NCBI RefSeq assembly: GCF_015158295.1
Contig: NZ_JACDXV010000005.1
Coordinates: 1-64,000 of the forward strand
Reading direction: 5' to 3'
DNA length: 64,000 bases
From: Devosia faecipullorum
Lineage (GTDB): Bacteria > Pseudomonadota > Alphaproteobacteria > Rhizobiales > Devosiaceae
Below are positions 53,111 to 63,218 of this stretch, piece after piece. Position 1 is the stretch's first letter, and every line of letters begins with the position of its first letter. The notes beneath the pieces are model-generated. The model made no database searches. It worked only from the letters and a program-made list of their open reading frames with translations, and was not told the DNA's origin. The position numbers and the translations under genes are program-made.

Positions 53111-53125
53111 GGCGACGGAGCCGAT

Positions 53126-55036
53126 ATGTCGAAACCCGCTCTTTGCACCCGCATTGTTTTCGCGATGGCGCTGTTGTTCGCGCTTGCTTTCCCTGCACAC
53201 GCTCGCGAGGAATTCCGCGCCTATGCCAGCGATGTGACCCTGCTCGTGGACGGTTCGGTCTCGGTGGTGGAAACCATCGACGTCAATGCCGAGGGCGTGG
53301 ATATCAGGCGCGGCATCTATCGCGACATCCCGGTGACCATGCTGGGCGAGAGCGGCAACAAGATCCGCATCGCGCTCGAAGTGCAGGCAGTGACGCGCGA
53401 CGGAAGGGCGGAAATTTTCCGGGTCGAGCGCATGGGCGATTTCCAGCGCATCTGGATCGGTGATCCCGACAATCTCCTGCGCCGGGGCGAGCACCGCTAT
53501 GCGATCCATTATACGATGGAGCGCATGGTGCGGCCCAGCGCCGATGGCGGCGACGAACTCTATTGGAACGCCACCGGCAATTATTGGGACTTTCCCATCC
53601 TCACCGCCGTGGCGCGCGTGCGTCTGCCCGAGGGGGCGGTGATCCGCAATCTTTCCGCCTATAGTGGCGCGGCCGGATCGACCGAGCAGGCCGTGACCAT
53701 AACCCGCGAAAGCGACAATAGCGCCATTTTTCGCAGCCAGCGCGCCCTGGGGCCGGGCGAAGGCATGAGCTTTGCCCTCTCGTTTCAGAAAGGCATCGTC
53801 GCCTATCCCGAGGGGGGCGACGCCCTGTTGCAGGCCATTTCCGACCAGCGCGAAACCCTTTTGGCTGTCGGCTCGGTGCTCCTGCTGCTGCTCTACAATT
53901 TCACAGCCTGGCTGCGCGTCGGGCGCGATCCGCCCAAGGGCACGATCATTCCGCTTTTCCACCCGCCCAAGGGCTTTTCGCCGGCCCTTACTCATTACGT
54001 GCATAAATGGGGTTTCGGCAATTCGGGCTGGAACGCCATGACGGCGACGATTTTCGACCTCGGCGTCAAGGGCCTGGTGCGGATCGACAATGCGGGCAAG
54101 GAATTGACGGTGATCGCCACCGGCAAGCAACCGGGTGAAAAGCTGTCAGTCGGCGAACAGGTGCTGTTCGACTATTTTTCCGCCAAGGGATCGGTCGCCT
54201 TCAACAAGGAAAATGGTCCCGATCTCAACACCAAGCGCGGCGAACTCACTGCCGCAATCGAACGGGAAAACCGCGCCGTCTGGTTCAACAACCATACCGG
54301 CTTTGCGGTGCTGAGCTTTGTTCTGGCTGCCGCCATGATCGGGGCCATGGTGTTTTTCGATGTGCTGGAGCCAGTCTGGCTTTTCGTCGCCGTGGTCGCC
54401 GGCATCCTGGTCGGCATCATCGGTTCGGCGGCGTTCGGCGCCATCAAGTCCGGCAATTGGTTCAGCCGCCTGTTCGTCCTGGCCTGGATCGGCATTTTCG
54501 GCGCCAATTTGACGGGCGGGGCGCTGGACATCTTTACCGGGCTCACCATCAACAATGCCGCTTTGGCCGCCGGCTCGCTGGTGGTGATCAGCGTGGTGTT
54601 CTCCATCCTGATGCGCGCGCCCACGGTGCAGGGCCGCAAGGTGATGGACGAGATCGACGGCTTCAGACTCTACCTGGAAACAGCCGAAAAGAACCGACTC
54701 AACATCGTAGGCGAGCCGCCCATGTCGGTGGAGCGCTTCGAGCGCATCCTGCCCTATGCCATCGCGCTGGGCGTGGAAAAGCCGTGGTCGGAGCATTTCG
54801 AGGCCGAACTCGCACGCAATGCGGTGAGCGATGCGCGCGAGGGCTATAGTCCCGGCTTTTATTCGGGCGGGCGCTCCTTCTCCTCGGGCAGCCTGTCGAA
54901 GGCCATCGGCACCGCCTCGGCCGGCATGGCGGCGGCAATGGTTGCGGCGCAACCGGTGCAGGCCTCGTCTTCGGGCTCGAGTGGCGGCGGGTTTTCGGGC
55001 GGCGGCGGCGGTGGCGGCGGCGGCGGCGGGTGGTAG
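53126..55036 (+). CDS. DUF2207 membrane protein with glycine-rich tail
   Basis: The 636-residue protein has a signal peptide (residues 1-26), a periplasmic DUF2207 domain (about 27-240: REEFRAYASDVTLLVDGSVSVVETIDV, YRDIPVTM, LYWNATGNYWDFPI), a membrane helix near 250, a cytoplasmic region, three or four further helices (about 395-500), and a C-terminus ending in a run of glycines before Trp (SGGGFSGGGGGGGG...GW). The terminal Gly run is typical of the family. Function unknown; the pairing with LemA suggests an envelope role. Confidence 0.9.
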   Translation: MSKPALCTRIVFAMALLFALAFPAHAREEFRAYASDVTLLVDGSVSVVETIDVNAEGVDIRRGIYRDIPVTMLGESGNKIRIALEVQAVTRDGRAEIFRVERMGDFQRIWIGDPDNLLRRGEHRYAIHYTMERMVRPSADGGDELYWNATGNYWDFPILTAVARVRLPEGAVIRNLSAYSGAAGSTEQAVTITRESDNSAIFRSQRALGPGEGMSFALSFQKGIVAYPEGGDALLQAISDQRETLLAVGSVLLLLLYNFTAWLRVGRDPPKGTIIPLFHPPKGFSPALTHYVHKWGFGNSGWNAMTATIFDLGVKGLVRIDNAGKELTVIATGKQPGEKLSVGEQVLFDYFSAKGSVAFNKENGPDLNTKRGELTAAIERENRAVWFNNHTGFAVLSFVLAAAMIGAMVFFDVLEPVWLFVAVVAGILVGIIGSAAFGAIKSGNWFSRLFVLAWIGIFGANLTGGALDIFTGLTINNAALAAGSLVVISVVFSILMRAPTVQGRKVMDEIDGFRLYLETAEKNRLNIVGEPPMSVERFERILPYAIALGVEKPWSEHFEAELARNAVSDAREGYSPGFYSGGRSFSSGSLSKAIGTASAGMAAAMVAAQPVQASSSGSSGGGFSGGGGGGGGGGGW

Positions 55037-55109
55037 ACCCCGCTTGCCGATAGACAAGCCAGCGCCCCCGCGCTAATCACGCACATTCCTCAAAATCCGG
55101 TTATTCCCC

Positions 55110-57134
55110 ATGCCCGAACTTCTGCTCGAACTCTTCTCCGAGGAAATCCCCGCCCGCTTCCAGCGTCGTGCGGCGGAGGAGCTCAAGAAGGCCGTCACCA
55201 ACGCATTGGTGGATACGGGCCTGGTCTATGAGGGCGCCAGGGCCTTCGCCACGCCGCGCCGGCTGGCGCTGACGATTTCGGGCCTGCCAGCCCGCTCGCC
55301 CGATACGCGCGAAGAAAAGAAGGGCCCCAAGGTCGGCGCGCCACAACCGGCCATCGATGGCTTCCTGCGCGCTGCCGGGCTGTCTTCGATCGCCGAAGCC
55401 AAGGTGGAAAGCGACCCCAAAAAGGGCGATTTCTACGTCGCCTCCATCGAAAGGCCGGGCGCTGATGCAGTGGACCTGCTGTCCTCCATCCTGCCCAAGG
55501 TCATGACCGATTTTGCCTGGGCGAAGTCGATGCGCTGGGGTTCGGGCAGCTTCAATTGGGTGCGTCCGCTGCGCGCCATCACCGCCACTTTCGGCTCCGA
55601 GAATGATGAGCCGGTCCTGGTCCCGTTCGCGATAGGGGGGCTGGAATCCGGGCAGACCACGTTCGGCCACCGCTTCCTCGCCCCCGATGCGATCCGCGTG
55701 AAGCGCTTCGAGGATTATTCGGCGGCGCTGGAACGCGCCAAGGTGGTGCTCGACATCGACCGCCGCAAGGACATCATCCGCAATGATGCCGACAATCTCG
55801 CCTTCGCGCAGGGCCTCACGATCATCCATGACGAGGGACTGCTGGAGGAAGTGGCCGGGCTGGTGGAATGGCCCAATGTGATGCTGGGCAGCTTCGATCC
55901 GGAGTTTTTGAAACTCCCTGAAGAAGTGATCATTGCCACGATCCGCGCCAACCAGAAATGCTTCTGCCTGCGCGATGGGGCGGGTAAGCTCGCGCCCAAT
56001 TTCATCATTACCGCCAATACGATCCCCACGGATGGCGGCGCTGCGGTGGTGGCCGGCAATGAGCGCGTGATCCGCGCCCGCCTGTCCGACGCCGCCTTCT
56101 TCTATCAGGGCGACCTCGCTATTCCGCTCGAGCATGGCCTGCCCAAGCTCGAAGACATGGTGTTCCATGCCAAGCTGGGCAGCCAGTTTGCCATGGTGCA
56201 GCGTCTGGTCAAACTTGCGGCGGGCATCGCGCCGCTGGTGGGCGCCGATGTCGAAACCGTCAAGCGCGCGGCCATGCTGGCCAAGGCCGATCTCATCACC
56301 GGCATGGTCGGCGAATTCCCCGAATTGCAGGGCCTGATGGGTCGCTATTACGCCAGCGCTCAGGGCGAGAAGCCAGAGATCGCCCAGGCCATCGAGATGC
56401 ATTACAAGCCCGTCGGTCCCTCCGACCGTGTGCCGATCGAGCCGGTGTCCATCGCCGTGGCTCTCGCCGACAAGCTCAATGTGCTGTCCGGGTTCTGGTC
56501 TATCGACGAAAAGCCGACCGGCTCGCGCGATCCCTTCGCGCTGCGCCGCGCCGCTTTGGGTGTGATCCGTATCATCACCGAGAACGGGCTCAAATTCCCG
56601 CTCGACGTCGAGCCGGACCTTCTGGCCTTTTTCCACGACCGCCTCAAGGTTTCCCTGCGCGATGCCGGCGCGCGGCATGATCTGGTGGATGCGGTTATTT
56701 CCACCGACAGCAATGACATCCTGCAGATTACCCAACGGGCCGAGGCGCTTTCCAGCCTGCTGGCAACCGATGACGGCGCCAACCTGCTCGCCGGCTACAG
56801 GCGCGCCGCCAATATTCTCGCTGCCGAGGAGAAGAAGGACGGTACCGTTTATGCTGGCGCCGTCGATCAGGCAGCGCTGAAATTGCCTGAGGAATCGGCG
56901 CTGGCCGTAGCCATCGACGCCGTCCATACTGCTGTGGCCGCTCATGTCGGCAAGGATGATTACAAGGCCGCGATGGGCCAACTGGCCACGCTGCGCGCGC
57001 CGGTCGATGCGTTCTTTACCGCGGTTCTGGTCAACGATGCCGATCCGGTCGTGCGGAAGAACCGGCTCAATCTGCTGGCCCGGCTGCGCGACACCATGCA
57101 TCTGGTGGCCGATTTCGGCAAAGTCGCCGGCTAG
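55110..57134 (+). CDS. glyS: Glycyl-tRNA synthetase beta subunit
   Basis: The 674-residue subunit binds tRNA-Gly and completes GlyRS with GlyQ (50613). It begins [18 protein letters not shown] and has [19 protein letters not shown], an HD-like domain and a C-terminal anticodon-binding region ([29 protein letters not shown]). Full length for alphaproteobacteria. The next gene starts 14 bases after the stop. Confidence 0.96.
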   Translation: MPELLLELFSEEIPARFQRRAAEELKKAVTNALVDTGLVYEGARAFATPRRLALTISGLPARSPDTREEKKGPKVGAPQPAIDGFLRAAGLSSIAEAKVESDPKKGDFYVASIERPGADAVDLLSSILPKVMTDFAWAKSMRWGSGSFNWVRPLRAITATFGSENDEPVLVPFAIGGLESGQTTFGHRFLAPDAIRVKRFEDYSAALERAKVVLDIDRRKDIIRNDADNLAFAQGLTIIHDEGLLEEVAGLVEWPNVMLGSFDPEFLKLPEEVIIATIRANQKCFCLRDGAGKLAPNFIITANTIPTDGGAAVVAGNERVIRARLSDAAFFYQGDLAIPLEHGLPKLEDMVFHAKLGSQFAMVQRLVKLAAGIAPLVGADVETVKRAAMLAKADLITGMVGEFPELQGLMGRYYASAQGEKPEIAQAIEMHYKPVGPSDRVPIEPVSIAVALADKLNVLSGFWSIDEKPTGSRDPFALRRAALGVIRIITENGLKFPLDVEPDLLAFFHDRLKVSLRDAGARHDLVDAVISTDSNDILQITQRAEALSSLLATDDGANLLAGYRRAANILAAEEKKDGTVYAGAVDQAALKLPEESALAVAIDAVHTAVAAHVGKDDYKAAMGQLATLRAPVDAFFTAVLVNDADPVVRKNRLNLLARLRDTMHLVADFGKVAG

Positions 57135-57148
57135 GGGGGCGGGCGAAG

Positions 57149-58120
57149 ATGAGCGTCGGCCTTCTCGCCCTTCTCGATGATGTCGCCGCCCTGGCCAAGG
57201 TCGCGGCGGCCTCGCTTGACGATATTGCCGGTCAGGCGACCAAGGCGGGGCTGAAAGCGGCCGGAGCGGTGGTGGACGATGCAGCGGTGACGCCGCGCTA
57301 TGTCGATGGCTTTTCCGCCGACCGGGAATTGCCCATTGTCGGCAAGATCGCCTGGGGCTCGATCCGCAACAAGCTGCTGTTCCTGCTGCCCGCCGCCCTG
57401 ATCCTCAGCCTCGTAGCGCCCTGGGTCATTACTCCGGTGCTGATGCTGGGCGGGGCCTATCTCAGCTATGAGGGGGCCGAAAAGGTCTTCCATGCGATGA
57501 GGCCCCATGAGGCCGAAGGGCATGAAGAGGGCCTCGAGCCGGAGGTCCGCGATACCCGGTCGGAAGAAGATGCAAGGGTCGCCGGCGCCATCCAGACCGA
57601 TTTCATCCTTTCCGCCGAGATCATGACCATCGCGCTGGCGGCGATCACCGTCGATAATTTCTGGACCCGTGCCGCCATTCTGGCGCTGGTCGGCGTCGGC
57701 ATCACTGCTCTGGTCTATGGTGCGGTGGCGCTGTTGGTCAAAGCCGACGACTTCGGCGTGCTGCTGGCGCGCCAGGGGCGGCTGGACCTGACCCGCGCCT
57801 TCGGCCGTTTGCTGGTGCGGGCCATGCCCGGCTTCATGTCGGCGCTGGGCATCATTGGCACGGCGGCGATGATCTGGGTCGGCGGCGGCATCATCCTGCA
57901 CGGATTGGCCGGTTTCGGCCTCGCCGCCCCCGAGCACTGGATCGAGAGCGCTGCCGAATGGGCCGCCCACACGCTGCCGGCTATAGGCGGCTTCGCCGGC
58001 TGGGCGATGACGGCGTTCATCGACGGTATTTTCGGGCTGATCTTCGGCCTGCTGATGATCCCGCTGGCGGGATATGTCGTCGCTCCGCTCTGGCGGATGG
58101 CAAGGCGGCTTCTGCCGTGA
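57149..58120 (+). CDS. DUF808 inner membrane protein (YedI-like)
   Basis: The 323-residue protein begins MSVGLLALLDDVAALAKVAAASLDDIAGQA, the DUF808 signature, and has several membrane segments (about 75-110, 150-215, 225-255, 265-310) with a conserved ILSAEIMTIAL. Function is unknown. It lies 14 bases after glyS and may be co-transcribed. Confidence 0.92.
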   Translation: MSVGLLALLDDVAALAKVAAASLDDIAGQATKAGLKAAGAVVDDAAVTPRYVDGFSADRELPIVGKIAWGSIRNKLLFLLPAALILSLVAPWVITPVLMLGGAYLSYEGAEKVFHAMRPHEAEGHEEGLEPEVRDTRSEEDARVAGAIQTDFILSAEIMTIALAAITVDNFWTRAAILALVGVGITALVYGAVALLVKADDFGVLLARQGRLDLTRAFGRLLVRAMPGFMSALGIIGTAAMIWVGGGIILHGLAGFGLAAPEHWIESAAEWAAHTLPAIGGFAGWAMTAFIDGIFGLIFGLLMIPLAGYVVAPLWRMARRLLP

Positions 58121-58345
58121 GCACCGGAGGCGGTCGGGCCCGGCCTCAATCACACCTTCCATCGTCACCACCCGGACAAGGGTAAAGCCTGGAGACATGG
58201 TTGACAGCCAGGGCTCTGTGTTGATGTCGATTTCAGCGATGCTTGTGGCGCCGAAGAAGACGCCGAAGCGGCCGACGTGCGCGAGAGGTCAAATTGGGCG
58301 CCGCGCGCTCGGACTGGCAAGGGGCCGGTGCTGGCGATCCTGGGC

Positions 58346-58549
58346 GCGCTCGGCAACGAAGATGCCAGCGACCTCGAAGTGCATCAGGTGGTGGCGATCT
58401 TCAACCGCTACGACACCTTGCGCCGGACTTTGGACAAGGCGCAGGACCATGCAAGCGCTGCCATCGCCGCCCTCGCCGCCCTGCCCGACAGCGAGATGAA
58501 AACCATCCTCGCCGAAGTGGTGGACCACAGCGTCGGCCGCGCCAGCTGA
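58346..58549 (+). pseudogene. 3' fragment of the polyprenyl diphosphate synthase gene
   Basis: The frame encodes the last 68 residues of the enzyme at 47475 (LGNEDASDLEVHQVVAIFNR through ILAEVVDHSVGRAS) with one visible amino acid change (Ala for Ser in IAALAALPD). Upstream codons belong to unrelated sequence, giving a possible 90-codon chimeric ORF from 58277. The catalytic domain is absent, so it cannot be an active enzyme. Similarity continues about 40 bases past the stop to 58592. Confidence 0.9.
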
Positions 58550-58619
58550 AGCAGCCCCGCCTGCCTCCCGGCAGGAAGACCCGAAAGCACCTTATCCATC
58601 GTCGTTGCCCGGCTTATCC

Positions 58620-58672
58620 GGGCAATCCAGTTCATCGATGCATGGACCAACCAGACAAGCCGGGTGGTGACG
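58620..58672 (+). repeat. Dispersed intergenic repeat, copy 2
   Basis: Second copy of the 53-base repeat at 51608-51660, three differences. Its last 13 bases are the inverse of 58163-58175. Confidence 0.8.
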
Positions 58673-58691
58673 TCGGGAGCGGGAACGGCCC

Positions 58692-59573
58692 CTATTCCGA
58701 AACTCCCAGCAAGGGCGCAGTGCCGACCCAATAGTCGGGATGCAGGCGGCGCATCTGGCTGGCCGCTTCGTGGGCTGGGCCTTCGGAACCGAACAGGCCG
58801 AACATGGTGGCGCCCGATCCCGACATGCGCGCCAGCATGCAGCCCGGGCTGGCCGCCATTTCCTCGATCAACACGCCGATCTCGGGCACCAGCTTGATGG
58901 CTGGCGGCTCGAGATCATTGCGGGTTTCCGTCAGGAACAGCCCCAGTTGCGCCGGCCGCGTCAGTGGCTCCGGCAGCGTGGGCAGCGAGTAATTGTCATG
59001 GGCGCGCAACCGGCGAAATACGTCGGCGGTGGCCACGGCGATCCCCGGATTGACCAGTGTCACATAGAGTTTGGGAAATTGCGGCAGGGGCGAGAGGATT
59101 TCACCGACGCCCCGGGCCAGCAAGGGCCGCGACAACAGGCAGGCCGGAACATCTGCGCCTAGGCCCGCCGCCAGATCGGCCAGGTCGGCGACCGGCACCG
59201 GCTCCGCAGCCAATTCGGCCATGAGGCGCAGGGCCGCCGCCGCGTCGGCGGAGCCCCCGCCAATGCCGGCGGCGACCGGCAGGTTCTTGACCAGATGAAT
59301 AGCAAGGCCCGGCGGAGCGAGAAGCGGCCAGCGCGCCCGGAAAGCGGAGACCGCCCGCAGCACCAGATTGCCCGTCTCGCTCCGCAGCGCGGCGGCGAAG
59401 GGCCCCGACAGCACGAGGCTGTCGCTTTCGGCCATTCGTGCCTCCAGATCATCGGCAATATCGGCAAAGACGATCAGGCTTTCCAGATCGTGATAGCCGT
59501 TCTCGCGCCGCCCGGTAATGTGCAGCGCCAGATTGATCTTGGCCGGGGCCGATTGAAGCGCGATAGCGGCCAT
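58692..59573 (-). CDS. ispE: 4-diphosphocytidyl-2-C-methyl-D-erythritol kinase
   Basis: The 293-residue GHMP kinase acts in the MEP isoprenoid pathway. It has the N-terminal APAKINLALHITGRRENGYH, the ATP loop LPVAAGIGGGSADAAAALR and the C-terminal MSGSGATMFGLF. With ispH and the polyprenyl synthase it gives three isoprenoid genes in the window, although not in one operon. The TPR gene upstream ends 6 bases before its start, suggesting co-transcription. Confidence 0.96.
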   Translation of the reverse strand: MAAIALQSAPAKINLALHITGRRENGYHDLESLIVFADIADDLEARMAESDSLVLSGPFAAALRSETGNLVLRAVSAFRARWPLLAPPGLAIHLVKNLPVAAGIGGGSADAAAALRLMAELAAEPVPVADLADLAAGLGADVPACLLSRPLLARGVGEILSPLPQFPKLYVTLVNPGIAVATADVFRRLRAHDNYSLPTLPEPLTRPAQLGLFLTETRNDLEPPAIKLVPEIGVLIEEMAASPGCMLARMSGSGATMFGLFGSEGPAHEAASQMRRLHPDYWVGTAPLLGVSE

Positions 59574-59579
59574 GAACGC

Positions 59580-61313
59580 CTATTCGGTCTCGTTTTCCGG
59601 CGTCAGCCCATCGGCCAGCTTGGGCGCGACCCGCTCGGACACGGTGCCGATCGTGTCCACCGAGCGGGCGATGTTCCACTGGAAACGGGCTTCGAGCCGC
59701 CGCCCGACCTTCCAATAGGCGTCGCCCAGATGGTCGTTGATTTCCGGGTCGCCCGGCAACAGCATGACGGCGCGTTCCAGCGTTTCGACGGCTTCCTCAA
59801 GCCGGCCAAGCTTGTAGAAGGCCCAGCCCAGCGAGTCGATGATATAGCCGTCCATGGGCTGCGCCTCGACGGCCTTCTCGATCATGCCCAGCGCCTCTTC
59901 GAGATGCATGTCCATGTCGATCCAGCTATAGCCCAGATAATTGAGCACTTGCGGCTGATCGGGATTGAGTTCCAGCGCCCGCTGGAAATCGGCTTCCGCC
60001 TTGGGCCATTGCTTGGCCCGCTCATAGGCGATGCCGCGCACATAATAGAAGCGCCAATCGGCGGGGGAGGTGCCGCCGGTAATGGCGATGGCATCGGTAT
60101 AGGCCGCCGCCGCTTCGAGATATTTCTCGTCATAGCGCAGCAAATCGCCCAGCACCGAGACAGCATCGAGATCGTCCGGCCGGGTGGAAACGATATTGCC
60201 CAGACGGCGGACGGCCTCCTCGCGGTCGCCCATGGCGTCGAGATTCTGCGCGATCCGCACCACGGCGGTGGGCTTGAGCGCCGACTTGGCGGGGATGGCG
60301 TCATAGACCTGATTGGCCATTTCACGCTGGTTGGCGCTGTCGAGCAATTGCCCCAGCGCCAGGGCAATGACGTCGGAGCCGGGGTCGAGATAGACACCGA
60401 GCCGCAGGAAGACCAGCGCCAGGTCGCCGCTGCCATCGCGCGACAGCGCCACGCCGATGCCGTGGAACATCTCGGCGGCGCCCACCTGCACGCTGGTGGT
60501 GAAGACGCCGGGGCGCCGGCCCGCATCCAGGGCCTGACGCACGGTGCGGATCACCGGATGGGTGAGCCCCTGCGCTTCGAACGCGTCGAGCACGTCGCGC
60601 GCAGCTTCGATATCGCCGGCATTGGCGAGCATGCGGGCATAGACTTCGGCCATGCGCGCCACATAGGGCTCGTTATCATAGGCGCGCTGCGCCAGCGTCA
60701 GCGCCGCCTGGCTATTGCCCGCGGCCTCGTTCATCAGCGCGCGGTGGAAAACCAGAAAATCGGCGAGGCCCGAATTGCCGAGGCGCGCCATCAAGGCGTC
60801 GGCCTCGCCCGACTTGCCTTCGCCCACCAGCGCCCATGCCCGCAGGATGCCGGCGGTGATGCCGCTGAAATTATCCTCCGAGACATTGTCCAGCCGCCGC
60901 GCCGCCGCGCCATAGCGGCGTTCCTTCAGCGCCTCGGTGGCCACGACCAGTTCTGCAAGCTGATTGGCCGGATCGAGTTCGAGCATGCGCCGGGCCATGC
61001 TCGCCGCCTTGACGATCTGCCCGTCGGCCGCCAGCGCCACATAGGCGCGCTCGATCAGGATCGGATTGTCCCAATCGGCCTGGGCCGCATCGTTGAAATA
61101 GCGCGCCGCCTCGTCGGTCCGCAGATCCTTGATCGCCTGCTGTCCGGCCATATAGGAGCCGGAAATGCTGGGGCGGAACAGTTTCAGCAGGTCGCGCGTG
61201 GCTTCCTGCAATTTCATGCCGGCTTCGAATTGTGCCGTCGCGGGAAGTGCCGTCAGGGCCAGCATTGCCGCCGCGAGAAGGGGCAAGGCCCGACGAATGG
61301 AAAACAGGGTCAC
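59580..61313 (-). CDS. Exported tetratricopeptide repeat protein
   Basis: The 577-residue protein has a signal peptide (LPLLAAAMLALTALPATAQ) and about ten TPR or TPR-like helix pairs over its length, clearest near the C-terminus (WPKAEADFQRALELNPDQPQVLNYLGYSWID, DSLGWAFYKLGRLEEAVETLERAV). Such periplasmic scaffolds bind other envelope proteins. The start is a GTG at 61313. It precedes ispE by 6 bases, a linkage seen in other alphaproteobacteria. Confidence 0.9.
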   Translation of the reverse strand: MTLFSIRRALPLLAAAMLALTALPATAQFEAGMKLQEATRDLLKLFRPSISGSYMAGQQAIKDLRTDEAARYFNDAAQADWDNPILIERAYVALAADGQIVKAASMARRMLELDPANQLAELVVATEALKERRYGAAARRLDNVSEDNFSGITAGILRAWALVGEGKSGEADALMARLGNSGLADFLVFHRALMNEAAGNSQAALTLAQRAYDNEPYVARMAEVYARMLANAGDIEAARDVLDAFEAQGLTHPVIRTVRQALDAGRRPGVFTTSVQVGAAEMFHGIGVALSRDGSGDLALVFLRLGVYLDPGSDVIALALGQLLDSANQREMANQVYDAIPAKSALKPTAVVRIAQNLDAMGDREEAVRRLGNIVSTRPDDLDAVSVLGDLLRYDEKYLEAAAAYTDAIAITGGTSPADWRFYYVRGIAYERAKQWPKAEADFQRALELNPDQPQVLNYLGYSWIDMDMHLEEALGMIEKAVEAQPMDGYIIDSLGWAFYKLGRLEEAVETLERAVMLLPGDPEINDHLGDAYWKVGRRLEARFQWNIARSVDTIGTVSERVAPKLADGLTPENETE

Positions 61314-61500
61314 GTGACAGGTTTCTCCCTAGGGTGCAATCGACAGAAGTAAGCGACACTTCTGGGTTCGAGAGCACGCAATTCAAAGATCGGCGTCTGA
61401 TCCGGCTTCATCAGGCCGGTTCAATCCTCCCGGCAGCAAATCGGCGCAAAGATTGTCCGTTTTGGGACCGCGCCGCAAGAGAGGCACAGCCACTTCGCCG

Positions 61501-63153
61501 TCACATTCCGCTGTAGTTCGGCCCGCTGCCGCCCTCGGGCGGCGTCCAGGTGATGTTTCCGGCGGGATCCTTGATGTCGCAGGTCTTGCAATGCACGCAA
61601 TTGGCGGCGTGGATGCGGAAGACCGGCGCGCCTCCTTCCTCGGTCATTTCATAGACACCGGCCGGGCAATAGAGCGGCGCGGGCTCGCCGAAACGCGGCA
61701 GGTTTTCGCGCACCGGGATAGTGGGATCAGCGAGCTTGAGATGGGTGGGCTGGTCTTCGTCATGGGAGAGATTGGCCAGGTAGACCGAGGCGGCGCGGTC
61801 GAATGTGGTCCGGCCATCGGGCTTGTCGTAATGGCGCGGCGCCACCTCAGCCAGCGACTTCAGCCTTGCCGCGTCGGAACGGGTCCAGCGCAGCGTGCCG
61901 AAGGGCGAAAAACGCAGGATCGCCTGACACCACATATCGGCGCCGCCCAGAGCACTGCCCAGCAATGTGCCGAAGCGCGACCAGAGCGGCTTCAGATTGC
62001 GTACGCCCCGCAATTCGCGTCCGATACCGGTCGCCATGATGCGATGGGCGAAATCGGCGACCACGTCATGGCTGCGATCTGCGGCGATTGCCGCCCCCAA
62101 TGCATCGGCGGCGCCGATGCCGGACAGGATGGCATTGTGGATGGCCTTGAGGCGCGGCGCATTCATGAAGCCCGCCGCGCAGCCGATCAGCCCGCCTCCG
62201 GGAAAGGCAAGATGGGGAACGGCCTGCAAACCGCCCGCCGCCAGCGCCCGCGCGCCATAGCTGATGCGCGTGGCCCCCTCCAGCAGGGGCGCGATGGAGG
62301 GGTGGGTCTTGAACCGCTGGAACTCTTCGAAGGGTGACAGGGTCGGATCGGCATAGTCGAGATGGACGACATGGCCCAGATAAAGACGCCGGTCCTGGGC
62401 ATGATAGGCGAAACCACCGCCGCCAATGGCATTGCCGAGCGGAAAACCGAGATAGTGATCGACCTTGCCGGGCTGGTGGCGATCCGCGCTGATTTCCCAG
62501 ACCTCCTTGATGCCGAGGCCATATTTCTGCGGGCTGGCCTGCTGGTCCAGCGCGAAATCGCCGATGATCTTTTTGGCCAGCGAGCCGCGCGCGCCTTCGG
62601 CGATCAGCGTATAGCGGGCTTCGAGTGCGATGCCCTCGGCATGGCCCGGCTTGGGCTTGCCCGCGCGGTCGAGCCCGAGATCGCCGGTAATGATGCCGCG
62701 CACCGGCCCGTCGCCGCTGCGCAGCACATCGACCGCCGCCGTCATCGGGAAAATATCGACGCCCAGTTCCGTCGCCTGCTCGCCCAGCCAGCGCACCAGA
62801 TCGCCGAGGCTGACGATCACGCCGCTCCTGGTGCGCATCTGCGGCGGGATCAGCATATGGGGAAAGGCGAAATCGCCCCTGGCGGTGAGGAAATGATAGC
62901 GATCCGTCGCCACATCGGGACCGACCGGCGCATTTTTCAGCCGCCAGTCGGGGATCAATGCGTCGAGCCCGACCGGGTCCATGACCGCGCCGGACAGGAT
63001 ATGTCCGCCGATTTCCGCGGCTTTTTCCACCACTGTCACCGCAATGGCGGGATGGCGCTGTTTCAGCCTTATCGCGGCGGCAAGCCCGGCAGGGCCCGCG
63101 CCGACGATCAGCACGTCGGTGGACAGCACTTCACGATTGCCGGCTTCTGCCAT
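61501..63153 (-). CDS. Electron transfer flavoprotein-ubiquinone oxidoreductase
   Basis: The 550-residue protein passes electrons from ETF to ubiquinone at the inner membrane. It has an N-terminal FAD Rossmann motif VLIVGAGPAGLAAAIRL, the ubiquinone-binding region, GCAAGFMNAPRLKAIHNA, and a C-terminal 4Fe-4S ferredoxin-like motif NCVHCKTCDIKDPAGNITW plus GGSGPNYSGM. Full length. Divergent from the uracil-DNA glycosylase gene. Confidence 0.95.
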   Translation of the reverse strand: MAEAGNREVLSTDVLIVGAGPAGLAAAIRLKQRHPAIAVTVVEKAAEIGGHILSGAVMDPVGLDALIPDWRLKNAPVGPDVATDRYHFLTARGDFAFPHMLIPPQMRTRSGVIVSLGDLVRWLGEQATELGVDIFPMTAAVDVLRSGDGPVRGIITGDLGLDRAGKPKPGHAEGIALEARYTLIAEGARGSLAKKIIGDFALDQQASPQKYGLGIKEVWEISADRHQPGKVDHYLGFPLGNAIGGGGFAYHAQDRRLYLGHVVHLDYADPTLSPFEEFQRFKTHPSIAPLLEGATRISYGARALAAGGLQAVPHLAFPGGGLIGCAAGFMNAPRLKAIHNAILSGIGAADALGAAIAADRSHDVVADFAHRIMATGIGRELRGVRNLKPLWSRFGTLLGSALGGADMWCQAILRFSPFGTLRWTRSDAARLKSLAEVAPRHYDKPDGRTTFDRAASVYLANLSHDEDQPTHLKLADPTIPVRENLPRFGEPAPLYCPAGVYEMTEEGGAPVFRIHAANCVHCKTCDIKDPAGNITWTPPEGGSGPNYSGM

Positions 63154-63218
63154 GCGAAACTACCTTTGCGCCTGGGGGCGACTGGTCGCCTGTTCCGGGG
63201 TGTGACATAACGGGCCCG

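Larger units (their letters stand above)
58121..58691. other. Mosaic intergenic region with a duplicated gene fragment
   Basis: About 570 bases without an intact gene. It contains, in order, a 13-mer CGTCACCACCCGG (58163-58175), unassigned sequence, the duplicated polyprenyl synthase fragment (58346-58592), the dispersed 53-base repeat (58620-58672), and the inverse of the same 13-mer (58660-58672). The segment between the two 13-mers has the look of a captured or mobile piece of DNA. Confidence 0.7.

Noticed and set aside
54990..55035. GGC-rich run near 55 kb as a microsatellite or assembly artefact
   Set aside because: It encodes the glycine run plus Trp that is normal at the C-terminus of DUF2207 proteins.
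55101..57101. 666-codon ORF on the minus strand
   Set aside because: Antisense shadow of glyS; no recognisable protein features.
59295..61352. 685-codon ORF on the plus strand
   Set aside because: Antisense to the TPR protein and part of ispE; composition is that of a shadow frame.
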